This document shows, in pieces, positions 38,013 through 47,136 of a stretch of 64,000 nucleotides of DNA. The translations under genes and the position numbers were made by a program. The notes beneath the pieces are model-generated. The model did not search any database, was not told the DNA's origin, and saw only the letters and a program-made list of their open reading frames with translations. The DNA comes from Pseudaestuariivita atlantica (GTDB lineage: Bacteria > Pseudomonadota > Alphaproteobacteria > Rhodobacterales > Rhodobacteraceae): the NCBI RefSeq assembly GCF_001205715.1, contig NZ_AQQZ01000002.1, forward strand, positions 181,501 to 245,500. Direction: 5' to 3'. Positions within the stretch are counted from its first letter, which is position 1; the number at the start of each line of letters is the position of its first letter.

Positions 38013-39050
38013 TCAGATCGCGGCGAGAAACGCGTCGATCTGTTGCGGCTGAATCGACCAGTCGCAGACGAACCGCGCCGACAGGCGCGTGTCCGCGTGG
38101 CCGGTGTCGAGAGGACCGTCATTGAGATAGTACCGCGCGCCCGCCGCATGTGCCGCCTGATGTTGCGCGCGGGTCAGGCGGGCAAAGATCATGTTGGCCT
38201 GCGGGTCGTGTTCGAACTGCGCGCCTTTCAGCGCCAGCCCGTCCGCCAGCCGCTTGGCGTTGGCATTGGCCGACCGGGCCGAGCGCAGCCACAGATCATC
38301 CGTCAGGTAGGCCAGCATCTGAGCGCTGAGATAGCGGTGCTTGGAAAACAGGTGCGCGCCGCGCTTGCGGCGCAGCTCGAATTCCCGCGCATGGGCGGGA
38401 TCGAAGAAGATCACCGCCTCGACCCCCGGACAGCCGTTCTTGGTGCCGCCGAAACACACCACGTTCACGCCCGCGCGCCACGACATCTCGGCCGGGGTGC
38501 AGCCCAGTGCGACCAGCGCGTTGGTGAACCGCGCACCGTCCAGATGCACCGGCAGGCCCGCGTCATGCGCCACGCGGCACAGGGCCTGCAATTCGGCCAG
38601 CGTGTAGACACCGCCGCACTCGGTAACCTGCGTGATCGAGACCGGGCCGCGCTGCGCGACATGTACGTCGCTGGGGCTCGAACCGGCGATGGCTGTCTGC
38701 AACGCCTCGGGCGTCATGCGGTGGCTGTCGCCCACAAGCGTCAGCTTTGCCCCGCCGGTGTAGAATTCGGGCGCGTTGCATTCGTCACAATTGATATGCG
38801 CCACAGGCGAGCAGAACACTGTCTGGTACGGCTGGCACAGCGTCGCCAGCGCCAGCGCATTGGCCGCCGTTCCGGTCGCGACAAGGAACACCGCCGCCTC
38901 GGGCGCTTCGAATATGTCGCGGATGCGCGCGGTGACCTCGGCCATCTGGACGTCCGCGCCATAGGGCATGGCATATCCGGCATTCGCGTCCATCAGCGCC
39001 TGCATGACCTCGGGATGGGCCGGGCCCGCATTGTCGGAGGCGAAGAACAT
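38013..39050 (-). CDS. ltaE: Low-specificity L-threonine aldolase
   Basis: The 345-aa PLP enzyme splits L-threonine (and allo-threonine) to glycine and acetaldehyde. The PLP lysine is Lys204 in CFGGTKNG, with HLDGARFTNA for cofactor binding and FASDNAGPAHPEVM at the start. The ATG at 39050 shares 1 base with the stop of the YcgN-like gene; the much longer upstream frame is not coding. Confidence 0.94.
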   Translation of the reverse strand: MFFASDNAGPAHPEVMQALMDANAGYAMPYGADVQMAEVTARIRDIFEAPEAAVFLVATGTAANALALATLCQPYQTVFCSPVAHINCDECNAPEFYTGGAKLTLVGDSHRMTPEALQTAIAGSSPSDVHVAQRGPVSITQVTECGGVYTLAELQALCRVAHDAGLPVHLDGARFTNALVALGCTPAEMSWRAGVNVVCFGGTKNGCPGVEAVIFFDPAHAREFELRRKRGAHLFSKHRYLSAQMLAYLTDDLWLRSARSANANAKRLADGLALKGAQFEHDPQANMIFARLTRAQHQAAHAAGARYYLNDGPLDTGHADTRLSARFVCDWSIQPQQIDAFLAAI

Positions 39051-39517
39051 CAGACGGGCTCCTCGATGATATGGTCTTCCCAGTCGTCCTCGGGCGTGTC
39101 GAATTCCGACACCGTGATCCCCCGCACCGAGACGCCCGCCTCGTGCACCGTGTCGTGCGACCCGGATACCAGGGGATGCCATGGCGGCAGGTCGCGGCCT
39201 TCGTAGACGAGGCGGTAGGTGCAGGTCTGCGGCATCCAGTAGAGGTTGTCGGCGATGTTGCCCGGCGTCAGAACGATGCAATCCGGCACGAACTGGTGGC
39301 GGATCGGGTACTGCGCGCACAGGCAGGTGCTGTCGTCCAGCAACCGGCAGGCCACCCGCGTCAGCGCAACCTCGCCCGTATCCTCGTCTTCCAGCTTGTT
39401 CAGGCAGCACTTGCCGCAGCCGTCGCACAACGCCTCCCACTCCTTGCGGGACATCTTGTGCATGGGTTTGCGCCAGAACCCGTCGCGCAGGCCGTCGCGG
39501 TCGATGGGATCGCTCAT
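39050..39517 (-). CDS. YcgN/UPF0260 family cysteine-cluster protein
   Basis: The 155-aa product has the family cluster CDGCGKCC (near 31-38), followed by [23 protein letters not shown] and [11 protein letters not shown], a spacing of cysteines that suggests a metal or Fe-S site. Function unknown. Its ATG overlaps the ribF stop by 4 nt, giving the order ribF, YcgN-like, ltaE in one transcript. Confidence 0.92.
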   Translation of the reverse strand: MSDPIDRDGLRDGFWRKPMHKMSRKEWEALCDGCGKCCLNKLEDEDTGEVALTRVACRLLDDSTCLCAQYPIRHQFVPDCIVLTPGNIADNLYWMPQTCTYRLVYEGRDLPPWHPLVSGSHDTVHEAGVSVRGITVSEFDTPEDDWEDHIIEEPV

Positions 39518-40440
39518 GCCGCGGCCAGGATTTCGCGCGCGCGGGCGCAATCGGCGTCCATCTGCGTGATGAGCGCGTCCAGCCCGTCGAATTTCAACTC
39601 GGGGCGCAGGAACTCGACCAGCGCGACCGACAGGGTCGCGCCGTACAGATCGCCCGAGAAGTCGAACAGGTAGGTTTCAAGGTTCGGCAGGTTCTCCCCG
39701 AACATCGGACGCACGCCAAGGCTCGCCGCGCCGGTGTATGACCCGGCATGCGGGCCGTCACGCACGTCGACCTCGACCGCGTAGACGCCCAGCTTCGGCA
39801 GGTGCAGCCCGTCGACCGACATGTTGGCGGTGGGATAGCCCAGTTCGCGCCCGCGCTGTTCGCCGCCGATCACCGGGCCCTCGAACCGGTGCCAGTGCCC
39901 CAGAAGGGCCGCGGCGTCGCGCGGGCGGCCCTCGCTCAGCGCGGTGCGGATCGCGGTGGAGGACACTTCCAGCCCCCCGATTTCCAGCAGCGGCGCCTGC
40001 GTGACCTCGAACCCCATCTCGTGGCCCAGATCGGCCAGCATCGCGGCATCGCCCTCCCGGCCCTTGCCGAACCGGAAATCCTGCCCGACGACCACGTGCG
40101 ACAGGCCGAACCCGTCCGCGATCACGTCCTGCGCGAATTCACGCGCCGTGAGCGATGCAAGCGCGCTGTTGAACGGCAATTCGAACAACACGTCGACGCC
40201 CAGCTTGGCGAGGCGTGCGGCGCGCGCCGTCGGGCTCATCAGGCGAAAGGGAGGTGCGTCGGGCTGGAAGAATTCGCGTGGATGCGGTTCGAAGGTCATC
40301 ACGCCAAGGGGAACGCCATCGCGGCGTGCGAGGTCGATCACCGAGCGATGGCCAAGGTGGACGCCATCGAAATTGCCGATGGCGGCGCTGGCCCCGCGAT
40401 CCTCGGGGGCGACATATCGATAATCGCGCAGGGTCTTCAT
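39514..40440 (-). CDS. ribF: Bifunctional riboflavin kinase / FAD synthetase
   Basis: The 308-aa enzyme makes FMN and FAD. The N-terminal FAD synthetase shows [16 protein letters not shown] and [13 protein letters not shown]; the C-terminal riboflavin kinase shows [15 protein letters not shown] and VYAVEVDV. Length and ends are normal. Confidence 0.96.
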   Translation of the reverse strand: MKTLRDYRYVAPEDRGASAAIGNFDGVHLGHRSVIDLARRDGVPLGVMTFEPHPREFFQPDAPPFRLMSPTARAARLAKLGVDVLFELPFNSALASLTAREFAQDVIADGFGLSHVVVGQDFRFGKGREGDAAMLADLGHEMGFEVTQAPLLEIGGLEVSSTAIRTALSEGRPRDAAALLGHWHRFEGPVIGGEQRGRELGYPTANMSVDGLHLPKLGVYAVEVDVRDGPHAGSYTGAASLGVRPMFGENLPNLETYLFDFSGDLYGATLSVALVEFLRPELKFDGLDALITQMDADCARAREILAAA

Positions 40441-40478
40441 GCGTCCCGGTTAGCCGCCGGGCGCGCGGGGTGCAAGGA

Positions 40479-40934
40479 TCAGTCGAACTTGCCGGACGGG
40501 GCCAGCACCACGGCTTCGCCCACCAGCACTTTCTTGCCGTCGATGGTGCACTCGCAATCCAGCTTCACGCGGCGCTTGGAATGTTCGATATCCAGCACCG
40601 TCACCTCGGCACGGACAAGGTCACCGGGCCGCACGGGGGCGAGGAATTTCAGCGATTGCGACATGTAGACGGTGCCGTGGCCCGGAAGCTGCTCGCCGAT
40701 CACCGCAGAGATCAGGCCCGCCGTCAGCATCCCGTGCGCGATCCGGCCCTGGAAGATCGTGTCGTTGGCATAGGCATCGTCCAGGTGCACCGGGTTGTGG
40801 TCTGTCGACACCTCGGCGAACATCTGGATATCGCGGTCCGTCACCACCTTCTGCAGGTAGCGGGACATGCCGATTTCCAGTTCCTCGATGACGATGGTGC
40901 CGCGTGGCTGGTTGTCAAGCATCTGATTGTCCAT
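40479..40934 (-). CDS. MaoC-like (R)-specific enoyl-CoA hydratase
   Basis: The 151-aa hot-dog-fold protein has the hydratase 2 motif FAEVSTDHNPVHLDDAYA with the catalytic Asp-His pair and GRIAHGMLTAGLISAVIG. It probably hydrates trans-2-enoyl-CoA to (R)-3-hydroxyacyl-CoA, linking beta-oxidation to PHA or acyl pools. Substrate length is unknown. It stands 38 bp upstream of ribF. Confidence 0.88.
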   Translation of the reverse strand: MDNQMLDNQPRGTIVIEELEIGMSRYLQKVVTDRDIQMFAEVSTDHNPVHLDDAYANDTIFQGRIAHGMLTAGLISAVIGEQLPGHGTVYMSQSLKFLAPVRPGDLVRAEVTVLDIEHSKRRVKLDCECTIDGKKVLVGEAVVLAPSGKFD

Positions 40935-41014
40935 CCTGCGCGAAACGATGATTCACTTAACTGCCGGGTTTCGGCAATATAATTACTTCGCAGTCGCAGA
41001 AAGATCAAGCAGTA

Positions 41015-41887
41015 TCAGCGCAGCATCCCGATCGCGTAGCGCGGCGACATCTGCTCTGCCGCGAGAAACGCGTCGAGCTTTTCCGGGTCGGGCTGCTCAT
41101 CCGTCCCGGTCTCTTCCCGCGCCAGTCCGCCGGTGATGAACAGACAGTCGAGGTCCTCGCCAATCGCGCCGCGCACATCCGTGAGGATGCCGTCGCCGAT
41201 GCACAGGATGCGGCTGTCGGGGATGCCCTGTTTCACTGCGCCCAGACGGCGGCGCGCGAGGTCGTAGATCGGCGGATGCGGCTTGCCGAAATACAGGCTC
41301 TGCCCGCCCATCTCCTCGTACATCTGCGCCAGCTTGCCGGCGCACCATTCCCGCCGTTCGCCCCGGTCGACCACGATATCGGGGTTGGCGCAAAGCAGCT
41401 TCAGCCCCTTCTGCTTGGCATAGAGGAGCGGCCCGCGCATCTCGTCGGGATCGGCGTAAGGGTCGAACGGGCCGCAGCAGACGATGCCCTCGGCCTCTTC
41501 CAGCGGAACTTGGCGGATCTCGACCGGGTCCTCGACCAGTTTCAGCGGGTCGAAGAACGGCTGGTCGTGCGGTTGCCCGATGAAATAGACCTTGTTGCCC
41601 ACGGCACCCGTGAACATCGCCAGCCGCGCGCTGTCGCCGGAGGTGGTGATCGTGTCCCAGCAATCGTCGGGCACGTTGAATTTCTTGAGTTGCTTGCGGA
41701 CTTCGCTGCGCTGCCGCGGCGCGTTGGTCAGCAGCACGACGATCCCGCCCTTGCGGCGATAATCCTGCAGGGCGGCGACGGCATCGGGAAAGGCGGTGAC
41801 GCCATTGTGCAGACATCCCCACAGATCGACGAAGGTCGCGTCATAGCTGTCGCCGATTTCGGACAGGTGCGAGATGATCTGGGTCAT
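41015..41887 (-). CDS. TIGR01459-family HAD hydrolase
   Basis: The 290-aa HAD-superfamily protein (NagD/sugar-phosphatase-like) has VDLWGCLHNG (motif I with the first Asp; the usual second Asp is replaced by Gly-Cys context), LLTNAPRQR (motif II), YFGKPHPPIYDLA (motif III Lys) and CIGDGILTDVRGA (motif IV). The ATG at 41887 has a GGGAGA ribosome site; the ATG 45 nt upstream has none. The substrate is unknown. Confidence 0.88.
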   Translation of the reverse strand: MTQIISHLSEIGDSYDATFVDLWGCLHNGVTAFPDAVAALQDYRRKGGIVVLLTNAPRQRSEVRKQLKKFNVPDDCWDTITTSGDSARLAMFTGAVGNKVYFIGQPHDQPFFDPLKLVEDPVEIRQVPLEEAEGIVCCGPFDPYADPDEMRGPLLYAKQKGLKLLCANPDIVVDRGERREWCAGKLAQMYEEMGGQSLYFGKPHPPIYDLARRRLGAVKQGIPDSRILCIGDGILTDVRGAIGEDLDCLFITGGLAREETGTDEQPDPEKLDAFLAAEQMSPRYAIGMLR

Positions 41888-41954
41888 GGCGGGCTCTCCC
41901 TTTTGCGGGGTTTGGGCCTTCGCGTCGGCCATGGTGCAAGTGTGGGCTCAGGGG

Positions 41955-42020
41955 GGTCGGCTGGCAAGCAGCCGACCTACATCACCGCGGACCTGTAGGT
42001 CGGCTGATCGTCAGCCGACC
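41955..42020. repeat. Compound palindrome (two nested GGTCGGCTG hairpins)
   Basis: Two hairpins stand side by side: GGTCGGCTG/CAGCCGACC with a 5-nt loop (41955-41977) and GGTCGGCTGA/TCAGCCGACC with a 3-nt loop (41998-42020). The inner arms CAGCCGACCTAC and GTAGGTCGGCTG can instead pair over 12 bp. It directly follows the pyrophosphatase stop on the minus strand without a T-run, so it resembles a REP/BIME-type element more than a plain terminator. Confidence 0.75.
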
Positions 42021-42030
42021 CCGCCGCGGA

Positions 42031-42948
42031 TCAGACCGCGAGGTTCGGGATGATCTGCTTCTTGCGGCTCATTACGCCGGGCAGGACAACCGTGTCACCC
42101 GCCGCATCCGCGCCGAACGACGCCTTGGCGACCGATTTCACCAGCTCGTTCGGCACCAGCAGTGTGGCTTCCTCGTTCAGGATGTCGATGACGAACAGCA
42201 GGACCTGGTCGACGCCGTCTTCGGCGGCCACGGTCTTCATGCTCTCCATCAGGCTGTCCTTGCGCGCCAGCACAGTGCCGGGCGACGTGGTTTCCAAAAC
42301 CGACACGCGGAACTTGGTGTCGCCGACGGGATATTCCTTGGAATCCATCCGCAGCAATTCGGCATCCGAAAAGGCGCTCACGTCGGATTTCGCCGCGAAC
42401 ATCTCGGTCGCGTAGTCGGGGATCGACACGCCCAGGTCGCCCGCCAGTTTCTCGGCCAGCGCGCGGTCGTGATCGGTGGTGGTGGGCGAGCGGAATTCCA
42501 GCGTGTCGCTCAGGATGCAGCTCAGCGCCGCGCCCTTGATGCCTTCGGGCATGTCGGCAGCGGCGTCGCCCATCAGGTCGACCATGATCGTCGCGGTGCA
42601 GGCCAGCGGGCGCACGGTGATGTCGATCGGGCCTTTCGTCTCCAGCCCGCCCACCAGCTTGTGGTGGTCGATGATCGCGCGGATGTCGGCGTCGTTGATG
42701 CTGCCGGGCAGTTCAGCGGGGTTGTTGGTGTCCACGATCACCACCGGCGTATCGGCGGCAACGTCTTCGATGATCTCGGGCTTGTCGAGGTTCCAGCGTT
42801 CCAGCACGAAGGCTGCTTCGGTGTTCGGTTCTCCCAGCAGGCGCGGCGCCGCATCGATGCCCTGGCTTTGCAGGTACCACGCCCAGATGATCGGCGAGCC
42901 GGTCGAGTCGGTGTCGGGAGATTTGTGGCCGAAAACGAGCGTGGTCAT
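42031..42948 (-). CDS. ppaC: Manganese-dependent (family II) inorganic pyrophosphatase
   Basis: The 305-aa enzyme hydrolyses pyrophosphate. It belongs to the DHH superfamily: VFGHKSPDTDSTGSPI at the N-terminus, VVIVDTNN, IIDHHKLVGG (the DHH motif), SCILSDTLEFRSPTTT and, near the end, the C-terminal SRKKQIIP substrate-binding motif. Family II enzymes are commonest in Firmicutes and unusual in alphaproteobacteria, though known in some. The ATG at 42948 is preferred over an upstream frame. Confidence 0.94.
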   Translation of the reverse strand: MTTLVFGHKSPDTDSTGSPIIWAWYLQSQGIDAAPRLLGEPNTEAAFVLERWNLDKPEIIEDVAADTPVVIVDTNNPAELPGSINDADIRAIIDHHKLVGGLETKGPIDITVRPLACTATIMVDLMGDAAADMPEGIKGAALSCILSDTLEFRSPTTTDHDRALAEKLAGDLGVSIPDYATEMFAAKSDVSAFSDAELLRMDSKEYPVGDTKFRVSVLETTSPGTVLARKDSLMESMKTVAAEDGVDQVLLFVIDILNEEATLLVPNELVKSVAKASFGADAAGDTVVLPGVMSRKKQIIPNLAV

Positions 42949-43051
42949 GGGAATGGGTCCTGATCTGGGAAGCAAAGTCGCGGCCTTATAGGCGGGGCCG
43001 CGAAGGTTGTCACCCCGCGGCCCCATGCGTGTCCTGCAACGCTGTTCTGCG

Positions 43052-44536
43052 TCAGAATGTCTGGTCGTAATCGCCCACGCCGGGCTCTTCGCGGATCACC
43101 GCGTCGAGGTCGGCGAAGATCGCGCGCAACTCTTCCTCGCTGTCGTTCGATTCGCAGACCACCACGAGGTTCGGCGTGTTGGACGAAGCGCGCACCAGCC
43201 CCCATGACCCGTTGTCGAGGATCACGCGCGCGCCGTTCACCGTGACGATGTCGGCGACCTTGCGACCGCCCAGTTCGGTGCGGGATTTCAGGCGTTCGAC
43301 CGTGCGGTCGAGGATGTCGTATTTCTCGGTATCGGCGGCATAGGGTGACAGGGTCGGCATGGCGTAAGTCGTGGGCAGCGCGCGGCGCAGGTCCGACATC
43401 GACTTGTCCGGGTTGCGGTCCATCAGCTTGCACAATTCCACCGCGACGCGCATGCCGCAATCGTATCCACGGCCCACTTCGCCCGACAGGAAGTAGTGGC
43501 CCGACTTCTCGAATCCGGCCAGCGCGCCCAGTTCCTTCACGCGGCGCTTCATGTGGCTGTGGCCGGTCTTCCAGTAATCGGCCTTTGCCCCATGCGCCTT
43601 CAGTTCGGGGTCCGATGCGAAAAGTCCCGTCGATTTCACGTCCGCGACAAAGGTCGCGCCCGGATACAGCTTGGCCAGGTCGCGCGCCATGATGACACCG
43701 ACCTTGTCGGCAAAGATCTCTTCGCCCTCGTCATCCACCACGCCACACCGGTCGCCATCCCCGTCGAAGCCAAGCGCAAGATCCGCACCGCTCGCCTTCA
43801 CGGCGGCGGCCATGTCGTGCAGCATCTCCATCGCTTCGGGGTTCGGGTTGTAGTTGGGGAAGGTGTAATCCAGTTCGCAATGCAGCGGCACAACCTCGGC
43901 CCCGATCCGTTCCAGCAACTTGGGCGCAAAGGCCGATGCCGTGCCGTTGCCGCAGGCCACGACAACCTTCAGCGGCCGCGACAGCCTGAAATCGCCGGCG
44001 AGGTCGTCAAGATACGCCTCGCGCACGCCATCCACGCGGGTCCAGCCGCCGCCGGGGGCCGGTTCGCCCTGTCCCTGCAGCACGATATCGCGCAACTCCG
44101 CCATCTCGTCCGGGCCGTGGGTCAGCGGGCGGTCAAATCCCATCTTCACCCCGGTCCAGCCATTGGGATTGTGCGACGCCGTGACCATCGCTACCGCTGG
44201 CACGTCCAGGTGGAACTGGCTGAAATAGGCCATCGGCGACAGCGCCGGGCCGATATCCTTCACTTCGATCCCGGCCTGCACGAGGCCGAGGATCAGCGCC
44301 TGTTTGATAGCCAGCGAATAGTCGCGGTAATCGTTGCCCACGGCGATTTCCGGGCGGATGCCCCTGCGGCGCATCTGCGTTCCAAGCCCAAGGCCAAGCG
44401 CGGTCATGCCGGGCAGGTTGATCTGTTCAGGGTACTGCCAGCGCGCGTCGTATTCGCGGAAGCCGGTGGGCGCGATCATCGCATCCTGAAGGAAGGCCCA
44501 TGAGTTGGGCGTGACTTGGGGCAGGGGGGCGGTCAT
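43052..44536 (-). CDS. Phosphomannomutase / phosphoglucomutase
   Basis: The 494-aa alpha-D-phosphohexomutase has the active-site Ser121 in TASHNPN, metal-binding DGDGDR (258-263), the sugar-binding LSGEVGRGYDCG region and a C-terminal phosphate-binding loop (RASSNTPNLVVV). It interconverts 1- and 6-phosphates of mannose or glucose for polysaccharide synthesis, which fits the capsule-export genes upstream. AlgC-like or ManB-like specificity cannot be decided. Confidence 0.93.
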   Translation of the reverse strand: MTAPLPQVTPNSWAFLQDAMIAPTGFREYDARWQYPEQINLPGMTALGLGLGTQMRRRGIRPEIAVGNDYRDYSLAIKQALILGLVQAGIEVKDIGPALSPMAYFSQFHLDVPAVAMVTASHNPNGWTGVKMGFDRPLTHGPDEMAELRDIVLQGQGEPAPGGGWTRVDGVREAYLDDLAGDFRLSRPLKVVVACGNGTASAFAPKLLERIGAEVVPLHCELDYTFPNYNPNPEAMEMLHDMAAAVKASGADLALGFDGDGDRCGVVDDEGEEIFADKVGVIMARDLAKLYPGATFVADVKSTGLFASDPELKAHGAKADYWKTGHSHMKRRVKELGALAGFEKSGHYFLSGEVGRGYDCGMRVAVELCKLMDRNPDKSMSDLRRALPTTYAMPTLSPYAADTEKYDILDRTVERLKSRTELGGRKVADIVTVNGARVILDNGSWGLVRASSNTPNLVVVCESNDSEEELRAIFADLDAVIREEPGVGDYDQTF

Positions 44537-44630
44537 GTCGTTGGTCTCCTCTCACACGAGGCGGTGATGCCAGACGCGGCACCTGCCGGGCAATTTGCCA
44601 CAAGGGTCAGTGAACCGGGAAGAAGGTGAG

Positions 44631-44661
44631 CCGCCCTATCCCAAAGGCTAGGGCAGGGCGG
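44631..44661 (-). terminator. Possible terminator of the kpsT-kpsE operon
   Basis: CCGCCCT-A-TCCC pairs with GGGCAGGGCGG across a short loop, downstream of kpsE on the minus strand. There is only a weak pyrimidine stretch after it. The 175-bp interval otherwise holds the promoter region of the mutase gene. Confidence 0.4.
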
Positions 44662-44711
44662 AGAGAGCGAGGCGCGCTCGGCCGAGAGCGACGAGCGGCC
44701 CCGCCAATGGG

Positions 44712-46388
44712 TCAGGTCGACACCTGTTCGCGCAGGATTGATGCCGTCAGCGACATCATCAGGTAGATGCCCGAGAAGATCAGGAAAGCCAGTACCGTGT
44801 TCTCGAACTTGCGCGGATAGGTGGGGTCTTCGGACGCGACCGGCACGACCGAGGTCGTGAGGTACCGCGCCTGGCTCAGCGCGTCACGGCGGGTCTGTTC
44901 CATCGTCTCCAACGCCGATTGCAGCATCAGGTCGCGCGTGGCGAGGTCGGCCTGCGCCATCTGGATGCGTGCGCTCAACTCGGCCAGCGACGTCTCCCCG
45001 CTCGACGCTTCGGTCATCGCGGCGTTCAGTTCCGCCAGCTTGGCGTTCAGGCGGCGGATGTCGCCCTGCGTGCCTTCGACCTTGGCGCGGTTCGGACGCG
45101 CGTTGTCGAGGAGCGCCGCAAGCTCCAGCTCCTTGTCGAGGATCTGCGTCTCCACGTTGCCGATCTGCGTCCTAAGCGAGGCTATGCGCCCCTCGGGGTC
45201 GACGATCTGGTTTTCCTGCTGCAACGCGACCAGCGATTCCTGCGCCGTGCGGCGCTTGTCGGTCGCTTCGTCCAGCGCGCGCTGGGCGTCGGCCACCTGG
45301 TTTTCGCGCTTGCGGCGCGACAGGTTGTCGACCCGCTCTTCGGCATAGGAAATCAGCGCGCGGGAGAACTCGGCCGCGGTTTCGGGATCGGCGGCGGTGA
45401 CCTCCATCTTGATCACGCCCTCGGTCGGGTCATACCCGATCTGCACGTGCCGCTTGAACAGCTTGTGCGCGGCCTCGTTCGAGGGGTTCTCGTTCAGCCG
45501 CTGGATCGGGTCGATCCAGTCCTGCGAGAAATGCGCCTTGTAGCCCACGTCCTTGTCCAGCCGCAGCATCGCGTCCTTCGACGTCAAATAGCTTTGCACC
45601 GCGATCGCGTCCTGGTTGGTGGCGAATTGCGTGCCCGAGAACAGGCCGCCGATCGCCCCGCCGCCGCTTTCGGCCTTGAGGATCAGGAATTCCGACTTGG
45701 TCGCGTAAAGCGGCGTCGCGATGACATAGAAATACCAGCCCGCGATCAGCGTCGGCAGGCCCACGAAGATCGCGAGCCGGGTGAACAGCTGCATCACCTT
45801 GCGGCGGCGGCGCTTGGCGATGTTGCGCTGGATTTCCGAGATTTCGCGCGCCCGGCGCTCTGCCGGGCTGGCCGTCTGGGTCGAGGGCAGCTTGACCTGC
45901 CCCACAGGCATCGTCTGCGGCAGTTGCGTCTTGCCGCTGTCGGCGGGCTTGGGCGCGTTGGGGTCCGGCACGACCAGTTCCAGCATGTTCGATTTCTGGA
46001 ACGGGTCGATCCCGTTCAGGCGCAGCAGCCGCACCGCGTCGAAATCGGATGTCGCTGCAAGCCCGTGCTTCTGTGCCACCCGGCGGGCCATGCGCAGCTG
46101 GCGTCCGGTGAGGCCTTCCTTGCGGATCGACTCGATCGTGATGTCGGTCTCCGCCTCGGCGGCGGAGGCGACCTGTCCGTCGCGGGCCGTGGCCGGTTTG
46201 TCGGTGGTCTTGCGCGCCGCCGCCATCGAGGTGACGCCGCTTTTCTTCTGAGTGCCCGCGTTCTCGGCCACCGTCGCGGCAACGGCATCCGCCACGTCGG
46301 GTTGCGTTGCCGCCGGGGTGGCGGGGGGCGTCGATCCGCCTTCGGGGCGGCGGATGCGGAATTTCTTAGCCTTGGGTTTCGTAGTCAT
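44712..46388 (-). CDS. kpsE: Capsular polysaccharide export inner-membrane protein (KpsE/BexC/CtrB type)
   Basis: The 558-aa PCP-type protein has a long, Lys/Ala/Thr/Pro-rich cytoplasmic N-terminus (1-200), TM1 (about 205-228; AIFVGLPTLIAGWYFYVIATP), a periplasmic domain with coiled coils (about 230-525; YATKSEFLILKAE, then repeats rich in Glu/Arg) and TM2 (about 533-552). The family is normally about 350-400 residues, so the N-terminal extension is unusual. It forms the periplasmic bridge for capsule export. The start overlaps kpsT by 23 nt. Confidence 0.9.
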   Translation of the reverse strand: MTTKPKAKKFRIRRPEGGSTPPATPAATQPDVADAVAATVAENAGTQKKSGVTSMAAARKTTDKPATARDGQVASAAEAETDITIESIRKEGLTGRQLRMARRVAQKHGLAATSDFDAVRLLRLNGIDPFQKSNMLELVVPDPNAPKPADSGKTQLPQTMPVGQVKLPSTQTASPAERRAREISEIQRNIAKRRRRKVMQLFTRLAIFVGLPTLIAGWYFYVIATPLYATKSEFLILKAESGGGAIGGLFSGTQFATNQDAIAVQSYLTSKDAMLRLDKDVGYKAHFSQDWIDPIQRLNENPSNEAAHKLFKRHVQIGYDPTEGVIKMEVTAADPETAAEFSRALISYAEERVDNLSRRKRENQVADAQRALDEATDKRRTAQESLVALQQENQIVDPEGRIASLRTQIGNVETQILDKELELAALLDNARPNRAKVEGTQGDIRRLNAKLAELNAAMTEASSGETSLAELSARIQMAQADLATRDLMLQSALETMEQTRRDALSQARYLTTSVVPVASEDPTYPRKFENTVLAFLIFSGIYLMMSLTASILREQVST

Positions 46389-47031
46389 ACAATTGCTTCG
46401 CTTCTTCCAAGGTGTCGAACATGTGGAGCTTGCCGTTCATCAGAACGCCGGCGCGCCGCGCGAATTTCTGCAGGATGTCGGGCTGGTGGGACACGATCAC
46501 GATGGTCGTCGTCCGCAGTCGCTCTTGCAGGATCTCGCCCGCCTTGCGGTTGAAATCGACATCCGTTGACGAGGGCATGCCTTCGTCGATCAGGTACATG
46601 TCGAAGTCGAGCGCCAGCATGAGCGAGAAGGTGAACCGCGCGCGCATCCCGGACGAATACGTGCCAAGCGGTTGATCGAAATACTCTTTCAGTTCGCACA
46701 GCCAGCGGCAGAACGCCTCGACGTAATCGGGGTCGAGTCCGTAGAGCTGCGCGATGTAGCGCGCGTTCTCGCGCGCGGTGTGCTTGGCGACGACGCCGCC
46801 CATGAAGCCCAGTGGGAACGAGATCTTGCAGCCGCGGCGGATTTCGCCCTCGTCGGGTTTTTCCAGCCCGGCCATCATCTTGATCAGGGTGGTCTTGCCG
46901 GTGCCGTTGGGGGCAAGGATGCCGAGCGACGTGCCGAGGTCCACGCGGAACGAGGCACCGTCAAGGATCACCTTGCGCTGCGTCCCGGTCCAGAAGGACT
47001 TGCTGACGTTGTCGAATTCCAGCATCGACAT
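46366..47031 (-). CDS. kpsT: Capsular polysaccharide export ABC ATPase
   Basis: The 221-aa KpsT-type ATPase has Walker A as APNGTGKTT (Ala replaces the usual first Gly, common in this family), signature YSSGMRARF, Walker B MYLIDEGMPS and SHQPD near the H-loop. It powers export of group 2-like capsule through a KpsM permease; none is encoded next to it. Upstream lies a 105-bp A+T-rich promoter region. Confidence 0.92.
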   Translation of the reverse strand: MSMLEFDNVSKSFWTGTQRKVILDGASFRVDLGTSLGILAPNGTGKTTLIKMMAGLEKPDEGEIRRGCKISFPLGFMGGVVAKHTARENARYIAQLYGLDPDYVEAFCRWLCELKEYFDQPLGTYSSGMRARFTFSLMLALDFDMYLIDEGMPSSTDVDFNRKAGEILQERLRTTTIVIVSHQPDILQKFARRAGVLMNGKLHMFDTLEEAKQLYDYETQG

Positions 47032-47136
47032 GCTCCGGCCTGCTCAGACCGCCTCGTTACTTTGCGTTTGTTAAGGCCGTCTCTAGGCGACAATTTTGTT
47101 TTCATTATGTCGAAATGAAAGGGGAATTGGCAACTG

